64,000 nucleotides of DNA, from NCBI RefSeq assembly GCF_051622035.1, contig NC_135365.1, positions 15,604,001 to 15,668,000 of the forward strand, given 5' to 3'. This document shows, piece after piece, positions 1 to 12,500 of this stretch. The notes under the pieces were generated by a model that was given only the letters and a program-made list of their open reading frames with translations, searched no databases and was not told where the DNA came from. The translations under genes and the position numbers were made by a program. Position 1 is the stretch's first letter. Every line of letters begins with the position of its first letter. This DNA is from Arctopsyche grandis (lineage: Eukaryota; Arthropoda; Insecta; Trichoptera; Hydropsychidae).

Positions 1-596
1 TTATTGCGAAATTGTCAATGTGGAACATTTATAATATAAATAATAACTGTTTTTTTAATGTTTAATTTAAATATTAAATATTTAATTTAAATAGTAATAA
101 TAAGAAAATTTTAAATTGGCACCAAATTTGATATTTGCCAAGGGCACCAATAACATCGCTACGGCTCTGGCAATGAATGAATAATTCATAGTTTAAGAAA
201 ATAGCAGCGGAGAAAATATAATGAATTTATTATAATATTTGTAATCTAATTTTTTGGGTTTTATTTCATTTCATCAAAAAAGTATTAATTAGGAATGCGA
301 AATTTAGGGTTAATTTATCAAAAACATCAGAATTACAATAAATATTATCATATAATGGTGTTGTAAATATTTTATGCTAAAGGCACGACAAAAAAAAAGA
401 AAAACATAAATTTAACAAAATAACATTTATAACAAATTCCAAATATCAACAGCCATTAAATAAAACCAATATGTATTTTTAAAACCAATATGCATATGCT
501 AGTCATATGTACATTAATATATATAAAAAAAATCACCACTAACACGAAAACCATGTGAACTGTATAAGAGGTATATAATTATTGAAAATATGAAAA
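1..596. other. AT-rich 3' flank of APN-A
   Basis: This AT-rich stretch lies downstream of the APN-A stop codon. I see no coding region, RNA gene or clear repeat in it. On the minus strand it would hold the 3' untranslated region of APN-A. Confidence 0.6.
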
Positions 597-3500
597 TTAT
601 GAACACCAAAGAACACCAAAGAACACCAAAGAATACCAAAGTAAACCGTTTTTAGTATTTGTATCAGTAGAATTTTCAATCAACGATGGATCTATGGCTT
701 TCGTTTCTTTTTCATTCCTACCAACAATTTCTGGAAAAATAACAGTAGAATTTTCATTCAACGATGGATCTATGGCTTTCGTTTCTTTTTCATTCCTACC
801 AACAATTTCTTGAAAAATATCAGTAGAATTCAACCATGGATCTATGTCTTTCAAAACTTTTTCTATCCTTTTTGTATTTTTATTAATAATTTCATATGAT
901 GCATCCGCAAAATCTCCCTCTGATGATGTAAAGTGTACTATATTAAGATCCGCAAAAGCCCCAAACTATATAAAATAAAATGTTTTCTCAAATTAAATGT
1001 GGTGGGAAATATAAAATCATAATTGGTACGTATGTATGTACATACTTGTGATTCACTGCCTCCCGTAACTATATTGTCTCTAAGAGCATTGATTATCTTT
1101 ACCGTACTCGAGGGCATCCTAGAATAGATGTATGTAAATACGATCAAATATATGAAAAAATAAATCAGGTATACTTTAAATTCGAATGTACTGGTTATCG
1201 GTACGTACATAGTTTGAATAGTGGTGAAATTATTCTTGACAAATTCCATTGCATGATTTAGACCGAGTTCCCCAGAATCGATAACTGATTTTACAATAAT
1301 GTATCTATGATCTGGAGTAAGTTCGATTTTCTCTGCAATACTCATGGATAAATAACTGAAAGAGAAAAATGTTAAATCCAGAGAAGGAAATTAATATCCG
1401 AAATGTAGTGTTATTATGTACATAAATATATACGACTTACTTTTTGATAATATCCTCATTTTCGGAAGAAGCCAAACCTTTGAGGATAGTGGTCTTTTCA
1501 AACATTGACGACGAGTTAGTGTACTTGTTCCAGAAAAAATTCCACATTTTTAATGTAGAATTTTTAATGCCATAACAGTATACAATGTCTCTTATATCAG
1601 GATCAATTTTCATATAATCATCCTCATTTTTAGTTATTTTTTTTAGTGTTTCTTTCGATTTTTTCAAGCAATCCTCATTTCCCACACTACAGGCAATTCT
1701 GGTAATGGTTATTCTCGACATTTTCTTTATATAATCGTCATTTTCATTTGTATAAAATCCAACGCTATTGTACATTTTATCGCTGATTTTAAGTATATAT
1801 TTCTAAAATTTAATTTTTGTAAAAATATTAATAATTATTTTATTTTGACTAATTTGTATTACATATGTATGAATATACACACTTTGTATAAAGAAACGTT
1901 GGCAGATGCTTGCATTATATGATTTAGGAAGAGTATTCCTGGTTCTACAGTTTTCCAAACAATAAAATCAACCTCTTCTTTTAAATAGCTTAACAAGTCA
2001 AATGTAATATTGTAGGACTGGAAATACAAACATATTAAAAACTCATTTAATATTAATTATTTTCATAAAAAAATAAAATGATTAAAATACCATGGTTAGA
2101 GATTTTGCGAGTGCCATGGAATCATCAAGGAGTTGAGCTCTATTCAAAAAATGAATATTACTGAAGTTTTGAGCTTTCAAAGCTTCACTCAGAACCTTCC
2201 AATTATTATCATCGTACAGTACACGATAGTAACCTTTATGATAGTAAAAATGAAATCATAAAAAATCTAAGCTATTTAAAAAAAATTGTAATTCAATGTC
2301 TACCTGTTACTTGTGTGTTTAAAATAAACCAGGAATTATCTTTCAAGTCCATAGGAATATTCAAAGTGGTTTGATCTGGACTAAACCATTGTTGTACTGA
2401 CGTGTGCTCAAAGTTACCATCTTTAGAAGTGACCCATGTTATTGGTATCCACCATTTTTCCGAGCTGGAAGTTTCTGAATCTTGGTAAAAGCGTCTCTGA
2501 AATTTCGTAATAATGTTAAAATTGAAGCATTTCTTAAAATTGCTTTGAGTATAAATGCGATACGCACTTGGGTTAAATCTATCGAGTTTTTGTCGTTTGA
2601 TATTACAGCGCTAACTACAGGTAGACCACGCTGGTTTGACCAAGATCCAAAAACATCTGAAACCGTAATATTTTCCGGAAACAATCCTTTGCCATCAGCT
2701 GCCGCTTGCAGACCGGCAAATAGCGTTTCTGGCTCTGCAATACCTTGAGGTCTGTAATGAATATTTCATACATATTGCTAATGGTATATCCAAATTAAGT
2801 AATATTTTTGAATAAAATTGAACATAATTTTCATTCAACTTGAAACTATTAAAAAAAATAGACTATTTTTTTAATTTCAGTTGACAACTGGACAATACGT
2901 ACACATATACGTATATAAATCTTTTAAGTAAATTAAATGATTATATTAAATTATGTTATACTTCTCGCTTAAAAACTCCGAACTCATTTCTAAAATAAAC
3001 TTACACGGAGTTCAAATAATTTGTCAATCCTTGTTTGAAAATTGGCTCTCCCAGGATGTGGGACATCATTCGAATAACACTTCCAGCTAAAATAAAAATT
3101 GAGAGAATAAACATATCCATTTACATTTAAAATATTTAATATAATTGAACATCACATTTTTTGTAAGCGATTGCATTAAAATTTTGAGAGATTTCCAATG
3201 GCGTTATGACTGAGGATGACATAGATTTGGTTGATGCTAAAGCATCGGCCTCCATAGTTTTGTGGAGTGTTCTGAGAACATATTGGTCCATAATTCGCCA
3301 TTCTGGAGCGATCTGTTAAGACATTTGCACAAGAATTTAGTGTTTTGTTTAATTACCAAAGTACATATGTAAATATCATTGATTTTACTCTTTCTGATGT
3401 GAAGGACTCAAAGTATGTAGCAAACCCTTCTTTTAACCATATATAATTCCACCAAATAGGAGTGACCTTATTCCCAAACCACATATGAGCATTCTCATGA

Positions 3501-6186
3501 CATAAATTAGTAATGACTAATTGCAAGTCATCCGTAGTCGTAACACCGGGTATATTGAATAAATCAGCTTCTCTGAAAACACGTCATAATAAGCGATAAG
3601 AAATAAATAATATCACATTGGCGTGATTTGAAGGATGATAATAGCATACCCGTATGTGATGAGTCCCCAATTTTCCATTGCTACACCTCCAACATTAGGA
3701 ATTGCTATATTGTCCAGCTTTGAAAGGTCGTATGTGATGTTTATGTACTTCTCTAAATCATCAATGCTTTTCTCCCCGAGTTTGAATGCAAAGTCTACAT
3801 ACTGAATAGCATTTGGTCTGGCATATACCCTATACGTTTTAGAAAAATATTGAGTGGGCTGACCTTCGTTAGATACGAAGATAAAGTCAGAAATTGCAAA
3901 AGCAATCAAGTAAGATGACATTGAAACGGTTGGTTCGAATGCATTCAAATAGAGGCCATCTTGTACTGGAGGACTGAAAAGAATGAAACGAAAATTTATT
4001 ACTTATAAATAATGTCGAAATGAAATATTATATCTTGTGTTTTCTAGCCATATTTTTTTATTAATATCATATGTCAATTAAACTAGATATCTATGTACAT
4101 ACGTAGGCCTATAAAATATTTTATTTCATTACATTAAAATATAATTAATTGATGATTTCAATAAATTTATATTGCATTATCGACATCGAATCGATAATTT
4201 CCGTTGTGAAAATCTGCATAGGTAGCTCATCGTGAAAGGCCTTAAATGTATTAAACAACGTAAAATAATATTTTTTTTAATTAACTGATCAAATTTTGTC
4301 ATCAAAATTGAGCGATTTGATGTCGTGAAATTTATGGCATTGATACATAAGACGGATTACTCAAATCTATATGATTAATTTGAACACATTTTTTTGTATA
4401 ATCGTTGTATCGTTTTATACGCTGATAATGTTCTCACCAGTGTTAAGTTAGTTATTCAACATCGTGTTTTGTGTCAACATCTTCACAAGGTATGAAATTC
4501 TGACTATTAAAATATTGATCAAAATGTATCTACATATAAAAATAGCATTAATTTATGTATAAGTCATATAAGATGGTCGAAACATATGAATGTAGTAATA
4601 TTATACATAATAATCTGTATATTAAACTAAGTTGAACATCCTCATTCAACTGTCACTTTGAATGCGTGAACTAGGCGACGTGCTTGCATTTTTCACACAT
4701 TTGGCAATTCTCTTGTTGATTACACGTAAAATAGGTAATTTCATGGATTCCGCGTAACATATGCATAACAGTAAAGTGTAATTATCAGTATATACTACTA
4801 TTTTATTGAAACGTTGATTTTTTATTAGTTAGTTATATAACGTGGTGTATGTACACACATATAATATACTTCAAGTTAATCACACTTCAAGTGTAGTAGA
4901 TTGTACGTTAAGTCACATTGTACATCTTCAATTTTTTGGTAACTTACAGTAAAGAGACGTTTGTTTGATCCATATTGAATATTGCATGATATCCTGCAGG
5001 TGTGTAAATATTTATTTGAAAGATCGCCTTCATAGCAGGTTCATCATAACATGGAAAAACTTCTCGAGCATGCACTGCTTCTAGTTGAGTAACTGCCAAG
5101 TATCTGGAAAAAAAATAATATTACACATTTTAAATTCATCGTGAAATCCACTGTTTACACTGTTTGACACGAAAAATGGTTCAGAAACGAGATATGACTT
5201 TTCTTATAGATCTATGCCCAGTAAACACGAATCTGGTAATAAAAAATGTTGATTGGCTCGAGATTCGGAGATATTTTTTTATATATTGATGTTGTTCGGC
5301 CAATGTCTCAAAATTTGTCAATTTCCTGTTCAAAATTAATATTGAAATCTAAAGTCGAGTATTTTATCTTTCATTTGTTATACTTTTCAGCTTTCAAATC
5401 TCGTCTAGTTCAAATTAAAAGTCAAAAGTACGTATTTTCACTTGGGATTTTTTCCCACTGTTAATACTATTTTATATTGAATATTTTCTATTGAAATATA
5501 TTTATTGGAATAGTGTTCTGACCACACTATTTTTTGTATTCGTTTAAAAGGGTTAATTGGAAGTGTGCTGGATTTTGAATCGGTAAAATTGCAAGCTAAA
5601 AACTCGATCGATCTATAAGAAAAGTCATATCTCGTCTCTGAACCAAAAAAAGTCGTCATTTGTCGTACAGTGTTATTATCTGCATTTTAACATACTTTGT
5701 TGCTCCATCATCCTTCTGGTAAGAGCTTATGAACAGTCCGTGTGAAGAATTTCCATATTTGCCCAAATAGTCGATATCGATTATATACAATTGGTTCATT
5801 TTTAATACTTTCATTAGTTTTATTCGCAAAAAATTCGTATCGTCATTGGATATTTTGTGTCTCATGTAAATATTGTAATTGTCTTCTGTCGAGTGCACAG
5901 TAATATTATTAATCCTGAAAACGTTGGAATGTAGAACAATTTCGTCAGTTTCTATTTCGGCAAATGTGTTGATGACCACGTGTCCTGGGAACGAATCCTG
6001 TTTATTTGGGTCAATTTTCAAAATCACCGTGTAGTGCGAAGGCTTTGTCGTTCCTGGCAGTCGGTATTGTAAAAAATTGGATTTCTTTTTCGGGAAAGAT
6101 TCAACATTGGTGTTTTTCGTCAGCGAAATCGGAGATGCAATACATTCACTAACCACAAAGACCAGTAATATTATTTTGAACATCAT
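597..6186 (-). CDS. APN-A, intact membrane-type aminopeptidase N (M1 family), 14 coding exons
   Basis: A zinc exopeptidase that removes N-terminal residues from peptides, as known for insect midgut APNs. Coding exons in order: 6186-5696, 5103-4948, 3973-3650, 3572-3389, 3312-3156, 3086-3005, 2751-2568, 2496-2304, 2233-2091, 2017-1883, 1802-1441, 1355-1209, 1118-1046, 965-597. All introns are GT-AG, phases agree, and the sum is 3,000 nt (999 aa plus stop). Visible: signal peptide [18 protein letters not shown], substrate motif VAMEN at about 313-317 (usually GAMEN), zinc site HENAH at 349-353 with E372 in WLKEGFA, and the catalytic-Tyr region IAYKKSGSV. The last exon adds about 120 residues: 26-aa repeats and a hydrophobic end, probably a GPI or membrane anchor (inference). 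A splice acceptor lies just before the ATG, so a noncoding first exon probably exists upstream. Exon 11 spans what is two exons in the paralogues. Confidence 0.9.
601..640 (-). repeat. Decamer tandem repeat encoding the APN-A hydrophobic C-terminus
   Basis: Four adjacent 10-bp units (gaacaccaaa on the plus strand, one with a substitution) immediately precede the stop codon. Because 10 is not a multiple of 3, successive units are read in different frames and give the hydrophobic run [13 protein letters not shown]. Confidence 0.9.
665..845 (-). repeat. 78-bp coding tandem repeat in the last exon of APN-A
   Basis: About 2.3 copies of a 78-bp unit, with starts near 665, 743 and 821 on the plus strand. 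The unit encodes 26 residues containing DPSL(N/I)ENST and [13 protein letters not shown] is a potential N-glycosylation sequon. The repeat is in frame and is absent from APN-B to APN-E. Confidence 0.9.
5158..5672. mobile_element. MITE with TTA duplication in intron 1 of APN-A
   Basis: A 515-bp element with terminal inverted repeats of roughly 55 bp starting CACTGT at both ends. Both arms include the stretch gagatatgacttttcttata. TTA flanks both sides, consistent with a PIF/Harbinger-type 3-bp target duplication. There is no coding capacity beyond chance ORFs. It ends 23 bp from the exon 1 donor. Confidence 0.7.
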
Positions 6187-7069
6187 TCCTGAAACGTCAA
6201 AAAATCTATAAAGGATTATTTATTTTTAGAATAATTATTGCATTTTTTTGAGATAGTTCAACGTATGTAAAGTTTCTACCACCAGGTCACTGATAAGCAG
6301 TTCTTAAGTGGTCTCTTTATAGAAAAATTACATATAAATGTACATCATATGTGCTGACATTAATCACATTGAGGTAACACGCGTGGTTAGATTTTTTTGT
6401 ACATATGTAGGTACTAATAATTTTTTAAACAATAATATATATGTACATATAGAATACCATAGAACGCAATAAAGATATCTGTAGAAAATATACATATATG
6501 CTTATGAACAGGAAACTGATTTTATCATTCACTTATTAATATCTAATAATGATACTTTAACTTTACTTACCAAGCTATTAATGAGAATCCTTAACCACTC
6601 AAGCCAAACCTTAGTATGAAGATATGTAAGTGATGAAATATAAGAAATCTGAACATAAGTGATGTATAAGTCATCATTTAAGATAGTTCCATTATCGACT
6701 GATAAGATTTGGAAACAACTAGTTCGGTGAATCATACCAATTACCAACCTTACCATTTGCAGGGCTTCCACCTTGTTATGGACGACGTTTAACTAACTCT
6801 AAATTAAATTAAAATTTATAAATATTTGTAACATCTATCGATTTTAATTTTTTTTTAATTCACAGAGTTCAGAGCCCGTGAATATATAATTGTACAAACT
6901 TATGTATGTATTATATGTAGATATATAATTTACTAGTTGTATTCGAATATGAACGACCTAAAAAACCAATTATATTACAACTGAAAATACACTTCGACTG
7001 TAACATATACACAACGAACACCAGCTATATACAACGGTTATATTACAACTAGCGCTCATTGTTGAAAGC
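6187..7069. other. Intergenic region between APN-A and the hAT element
   Basis: AT-rich. A noncoding first exon of APN-A is expected here; a candidate minus-strand donor GTAAGT lies near 6570. The chance ORF at 6529-6771 has no recognisable domain. Sequence around 6950-7000 (gaacgacctaaaa, then actgaaaatacacttcg) recurs in diverged form at 9270-9340 beyond the hAT element, so the element landed inside a local duplication. Confidence 0.4.
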
Positions 7070-9217
7070 CAGTGGCGTAACGTGAATTCCAGGCGCCCCC
7101 CCGCAAAATATTTTACGGCGCCCCCCCCCCCCCCCATATACACATATTATTTTCTTTTCAGCAAAATAATTTTTCAAAATACATACAACTAGTACGAATT
7201 TTATTTGTTTTCTCATGTTCAATACTAATCAGCGCTAATCCTTTGAGTCGATGTTGTGACATAGTTGACCTTAAGTAATTTTTAATAAGTTTCAACTTAG
7301 AGAACGAGCGCTCAGCAGTGGCTACAGTTACCGGAAGCATAAGGAACCAAATGATTGCGGTGGCGATATCAGGAAATGACGAATTTATAGTGTAAAAATC
7401 ACAAATGAAGAGCTTCGCCAAATTATGAACACTGTCGATCTTCTCAATTTTTTCTCTTAAGCACAAACGGAAATCAAACACCTGGTTAGGTAGTGACTTG
7501 TCAAAGTCATTGACATATTGGTCGGCTAAAGATTTGGCTTCACGATATAAGTCGTCATCTGATAATTGAATGAGATTTTTACTTTGTAGGAAGGCGAACT
7601 TTGAAATAATATCGTTAAAAGATGTAAAACGAACCTTCAATTGCATCAAGGCTACGTCTAGTGCCGCATTAAAAATTTTTCAAACTTTTTCAATGAATCT
7701 TGGAATCGTGTATCATTACTAAGTTCATCGAAGTGCTTTTTGACAAAATATTGACGATTCGATGTCAATTTTGGCTCCAAACCCCATTTTGTTGAAATCG
7801 TTAACAAATTCTTCAAATGTATTCCTAAAACGATTGAGATTGTCGTATGCATTTTCGATCATCGACTGAGCACTGATAACATCGACGTTTTTTGATTGTA
7901 GGAGCTTTGATACAAAGTTGAGAGGCTGAAGAATGTTATCAAAAAGCATGAGTAGGAGAATAAATTCGAAACTTTCCATTTTCTTTTTTAGTCCCTTTGC
8001 TTCTGATTGGTCATCCTTTTTTTTTGAAAGTCCTCTCCAGTCTTGTATGCCTTAAACCCAAGGGGAATTATAATATAAATTTTTTTTGTCAGCAAAAAGC
8101 CAACACGGTTCACAGTACGCTCTATTCAGTTTTACCGAGTAACCTACCCACGTCCTTTGTATTTCAATCCCAGACTGGTTGGTCCACTTAAAATATTTTT
8201 TAGAAAAGCATCTTTTTCCAACGAGGTCTCGAGGAAAAGATACAAGATCAGGTTGGCAAGTACTGTGATTCAATATAAATTTCCTCAGATTGGTGTCATT
8301 TTCTGTCAGCTCATTTGTGTAATGTCCTCGGTCAGTCGGCTATTTTTCTTGAAGAAGGAACCTTATAAATGAATCGACCACTTCACCAGAAATGTTTAAG
8401 GAAGAAGAGCTAGGCTCAGTCGATTGAATTTCTGCAACAGTTAAGTTCGCCGTATTATCCGTAACTGCTGGTTCGATTACATCGGTATTGCTCAAAGGAG
8501 AGCTAGGTTGTTTTTCTGATAAAACTGCTGGAGGACTTAATTCCACTATGTCACTAGAGGCTTTAAAAAATTTGTGATTTTAGTCAATTTCGATGAACTC
8601 CCGATTTGAGTATTTTTTCGCTTTCGAGATTCTGCTCCACTGAACTTCTTCTTAAAACTACTCATATTAAAAAAATATATGTATCGCGAAATATTTCTCA
8701 ACTACAGGGATAATACAATGGTACACTTCACGTCACTTTACCCTGAGCAATGAGTTAGTTTTTATATACAATGATCAAACACGTTTCGGGAGCTAGTTTA
8801 ATTATAATCAATCGCGATCCGATTCCAGAGTGTGTTCAAAATCAACTGAATAAAAGTCTGAACAAACACAATGATTTTATGAGTAAAGTTGTAAAATTGA
8901 CATATTTTGGTCGCGTTCTATGATTTATTAATGTATTTAAGACGTTACACTTATGTTGAAAAAAAGGTCGACCCATTATAAAACTACAAAAAATCCTAGA
9001 AGAGTAGGAGAGAACTCTCAGATATATGTACATAACATAAAACGAGATGCGAATAGGTTGAAAAATAAAGAAGTGTTGAAAAATAAAATTGTCGCAAAAA
9101 AATTTACAGAAAAAATTAAAAAATCAGCGAAAAAGAGGCACCGCTTAGCGGCGCCCCCCAAGTCTCGGCGCCCCAACCGGCATTGCGGGGTCTGCGGGCG
9201 CGGTAGTTACGCCACTG
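7070..9217 (-). mobile_element. hAT DNA transposon with 8-bp target duplication
   Basis: Terminal inverted repeats CAGTGGCGTAAC (7070-7081) and GTTACGCCACTG (9206-9217) are perfect. Both ends are flanked by the same 8 bp, TTGAAAGC (7062-7069 and 9218-9225), the duplication length expected for hAT. Sub-terminal GGCGCC-rich blocks lie at both ends. At 2,148 bp it is short for an autonomous ZMYM1-like hAT, so the central catalytic part appears deleted. Confidence 0.95.
7158..8546 (-). pseudogene. hAT transposase remnant (TTF-type zinc finger plus dimerisation domain)
   Basis: Broken frames on one strand. 8546-8340 gives an acidic, serine-rich N-terminus. 8273-8052 gives a TTF-type zinc-finger segment (KRCFSKKYFKW, CEPCWLFAD). 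7979-7658 are helical fragments in two frames. 7649-7158 gives the hAT C-terminal dimerisation domain with TAERSFSKLKLIKNYLRSTM. The order matches ZMYM1-like hAT transposases, but the RNase-H catalytic core is largely missing and the frames are shifted, so it should be inactive. Confidence 0.9.
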
Positions 9218-9225
9218 TTGAAAGC

Positions 9226-9575
9226 GTATTTGTTCTTGTAGAGATATAATTTAATAACTGAATTGTATTCGAATGTGAAAAACCTAAAACGCCAGTTGGA
9301 ATATGTACATATGTATTATGTACAACTGAAAATACACTTTGGCTAGAACATACATATGTGCGTATATGTATAAAGAAACAGTCTGGTCATAAAAATACAA
9401 GTTATATGTACATATATTGGGACAATATTGAGATTGCTTAGTTTTTAAAACAAAGGAATTAAATATACAAATTAAATTAAATAAAAATTGAAAGTCGTGT
9501 ACCAAATTGAATATTTATATTTTAATTTTTATATTGCTACAGTCATAATGGTTACTTTCTCAAATCTTACAATAC
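9226..9575. other. Short gap between the hAT element and the APN-B stop
   Basis: AT-rich 3' flank of APN-B, with a diverged duplicate of the sequence left of the hAT element. Nothing else is seen. Confidence 0.5.
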
Positions 9576-12500
9576 TTATTCAGAAATATTTGAAATCGTG
9601 GTAGAACTCTCCACGTTTTCCAACAACCAAGAATCAATGTCTGGCAATACTCTATCAAGCCACGCCCTATTTGATGCTATCACAGATTGAGCTGCAGCTA
9701 CAGCGGCACTTTCATTTATTGTGAAATCTCCGGTCTGAGCAAATTCGTTGAACTGTAATTGATTTAATATAAAACAAAATTTAATATTAAATCGAAAACA
9801 AATTGTAAATAATTTCAATCATATACACACTTGATCTACATTCTCCTTGGTGACGATTCTACTCCTAATATAGTTTATTAGGGTTACTGTATACTCAGGC
9901 ATGCTGTAAAAGATATATGTATGTAGGTTAAATTGCATATTAATATTTAAAAATTAAAATAAGTTTATATAGAAAAACATAATTACATCGATTTGATAGC
10001 GGCGAAGTTCGTCGTAATGAATTTTACGGCTTGATCAACACCTACATATCCAGCATTGATTACAGATTGTAGTACAGTGTACCTGTGTCTATTGTCGAAA
10101 AGTCCAGAATTGTTTTCAACAGTCAACATTAAATAACTGAAAGATATGATAAAATTATTTTCAGATTTCATGAATTCTCACACTTTTAAAAAAACTCCCT
10201 TTTATTATTAATATATGATCTAGTGTTTGAGATTCGTTTAACAAGACTTACTCTTGAAGGATTTCAATATCCTCGGAGCAGGCAAGATATGTGAGAATGG
10301 TTACTTTTTCAGAATTAGATGTTGCGTTGATGTATTTGCTCCAGAAGAATTTCCACAAGTCATTTGTGGCGTCACGAATACCAGAACAATAAACAGAGGC
10401 TCTCACATCAGGATCAATCGTCATATCTGCATAATAGTTATAAACATTTAGAAATCATTTCAACAGTAAATTTTCAAATGACAAGGCATTTTAATACAAT
10501 TCAACAAACTCGTGTCTAATAAAATTTGCGGTATATTTAAAATATATCAGTAAACTCACTATAATTTTGAGTCAGTTGTTCAAGTTTTTTGTTAGAATTT
10601 TCTTTACAGTTCACATTTCCGGCATTGCAAGCAATGTTTAAGATTATATTTCTGTTCATTTTCGTAACATAATCGTCATTTGGTTTTGGTTCAAAACCAA
10701 CGTTTTTGTAAACTTTATCGCTGATTTGACGCAAAAATTCCTGAAAATTATCAATCTAATATTTTTTTTTCCATAAAGAATTAATTTATTTATGTATGTA
10801 TATTGATTTAATGAGTGAGTAGCAGAATTGGTTTTGGGTGAATTAAATTAGCAGTTTTCTTGGGAAAATTGGTTTTTTTGAAATATCTTCATTGAAATTA
10901 GGTACAGGAGTCTATTTTTGGAAAAGAAAGACTCGAATGATTCAAAGATGGTGATACAAAATTTTTAGTTAATTTATATTTAGTTAACAAGATATTTAGA
11001 ATGTGGCAGGAAAAATCGACAGTATTTATATTTATAAAATTTGAATGGAATCCGAAAGGAAGAAGGAAATATTTTTTTGGTGAAATAAAAATATATATGA
11101 GAGCCTATAATGCAAATTTTTCAGATATTGTCCACAATGGCTGTCACCTTCTCCACAATTTACGAATTTTTAAACATTTATCGTGATTAAATTTCACTAC
11201 TGCCATAGCGGAAACAATTGACATCTCTATCGGGGGCAAAACCTCGCAAAATTCAAAAGTTTCAAAGCGATCAGAAGGATATAGGGAGTTTTCCATACCA
11301 TCGGACAAAGTGAAACTAGTAAAAATCCTGTAAAAAAATAAAGATGACCGGAAGTATACGCGAAAGTAAGTACATATGTACATACATACATATGTATGTA
11401 CATATAAACGAAATTTTCTTTAAATGTATATATGTATATGTGTATTAAATACCCTGTATTTATTGAAATTGGTGGCAGCAGGCATCACCAAGTTCAACGT
11501 GTTTATTCCAGGTAATACAGTCAACCAAGGAATGAAGTCAACTTCTTCTTTTAAGTGGAATAACAAATCAAATGTCGTAGCGTAGTTCTGTAGAAAAAAC
11601 AATGTCATTTTATTAATATATAAATAAATATGTTGCTATATTTAAAAAAAAACAGAAAAATACAAACCAGCCGTAAAGTCCTCGCCAGTTCTAAAGAATC
11701 GTCAATTAACTGAGCTCTATTTAAAAGATGAATACCGCTGAAATTTTGAGCCTTCAAAGCTGAGGCCAAAAGTTTCCAATTCTTGTTGTCGTACGTCACA
11801 CGATAGTAGCCTGATTCGTGATAAAAATGAAATTTATAAACAATATTTAAAATATATACAAATAAAATTAAAAAAATATGAAAACACAATACCAGTTTCT
11901 TGTTTGTTTAGTATAAACCAACTATCTTCATCTAACTCCAAGGGTATATTTAAAACGGTATCGTTCGGGCTGAACCATCTTTGCACTAACGTATTTTGAA
12001 AATCACCCCCTTTAGATGTGACCCAAGTTATTGGAATCCACCATTTTTCGGAAGACGTAATATTTGTTTGATAAAACCGCGTCTGATAAAATTGCATGAT
12101 TTTCCAATTAATTTATATATTAAATTGTACATATATAGTAAAACATATGTATTTAATCAAACTTGTGTCAGGTTTATGGATCCATTGTTGCCTCCTGTGG
12201 CCGTGACCAAAGGATATCCAGGTTGAGTTGACCAAATTCCAAAGATGTCTGTAACTGTTAAATCATCTGGTAGTATGTTTTTTCCATCGGCAGCTGCTTG
12301 AAGACCGTCAAATAGTTTTTGTGGCTCTGCGAGACCTAGAGGACTAAATTTAAGATATGTTACTTACGTTTTTTTTTTTTATTTAAAGTAAAAGTTATGT
12401 TATATATAAACATAAAAACTTACTTGGATTTCAAATAATTTTGGAGACCTTGTCTGAAAACTGCCGTTCCTAAGATATGTTCCATCATTCTTATCACACT

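Noticed and set aside
6529-6771. 80-aa frame upstream of APN-A
   Set aside because: No signal peptide, domain or splice partner; probably chance, although the region may hold an untranslated exon.
11144-11383. 79-aa frame in intron 10 of APN-B
   Set aside because: No homologous exon in the paralogues, and exon 10 and exon 11 join in phase without it.
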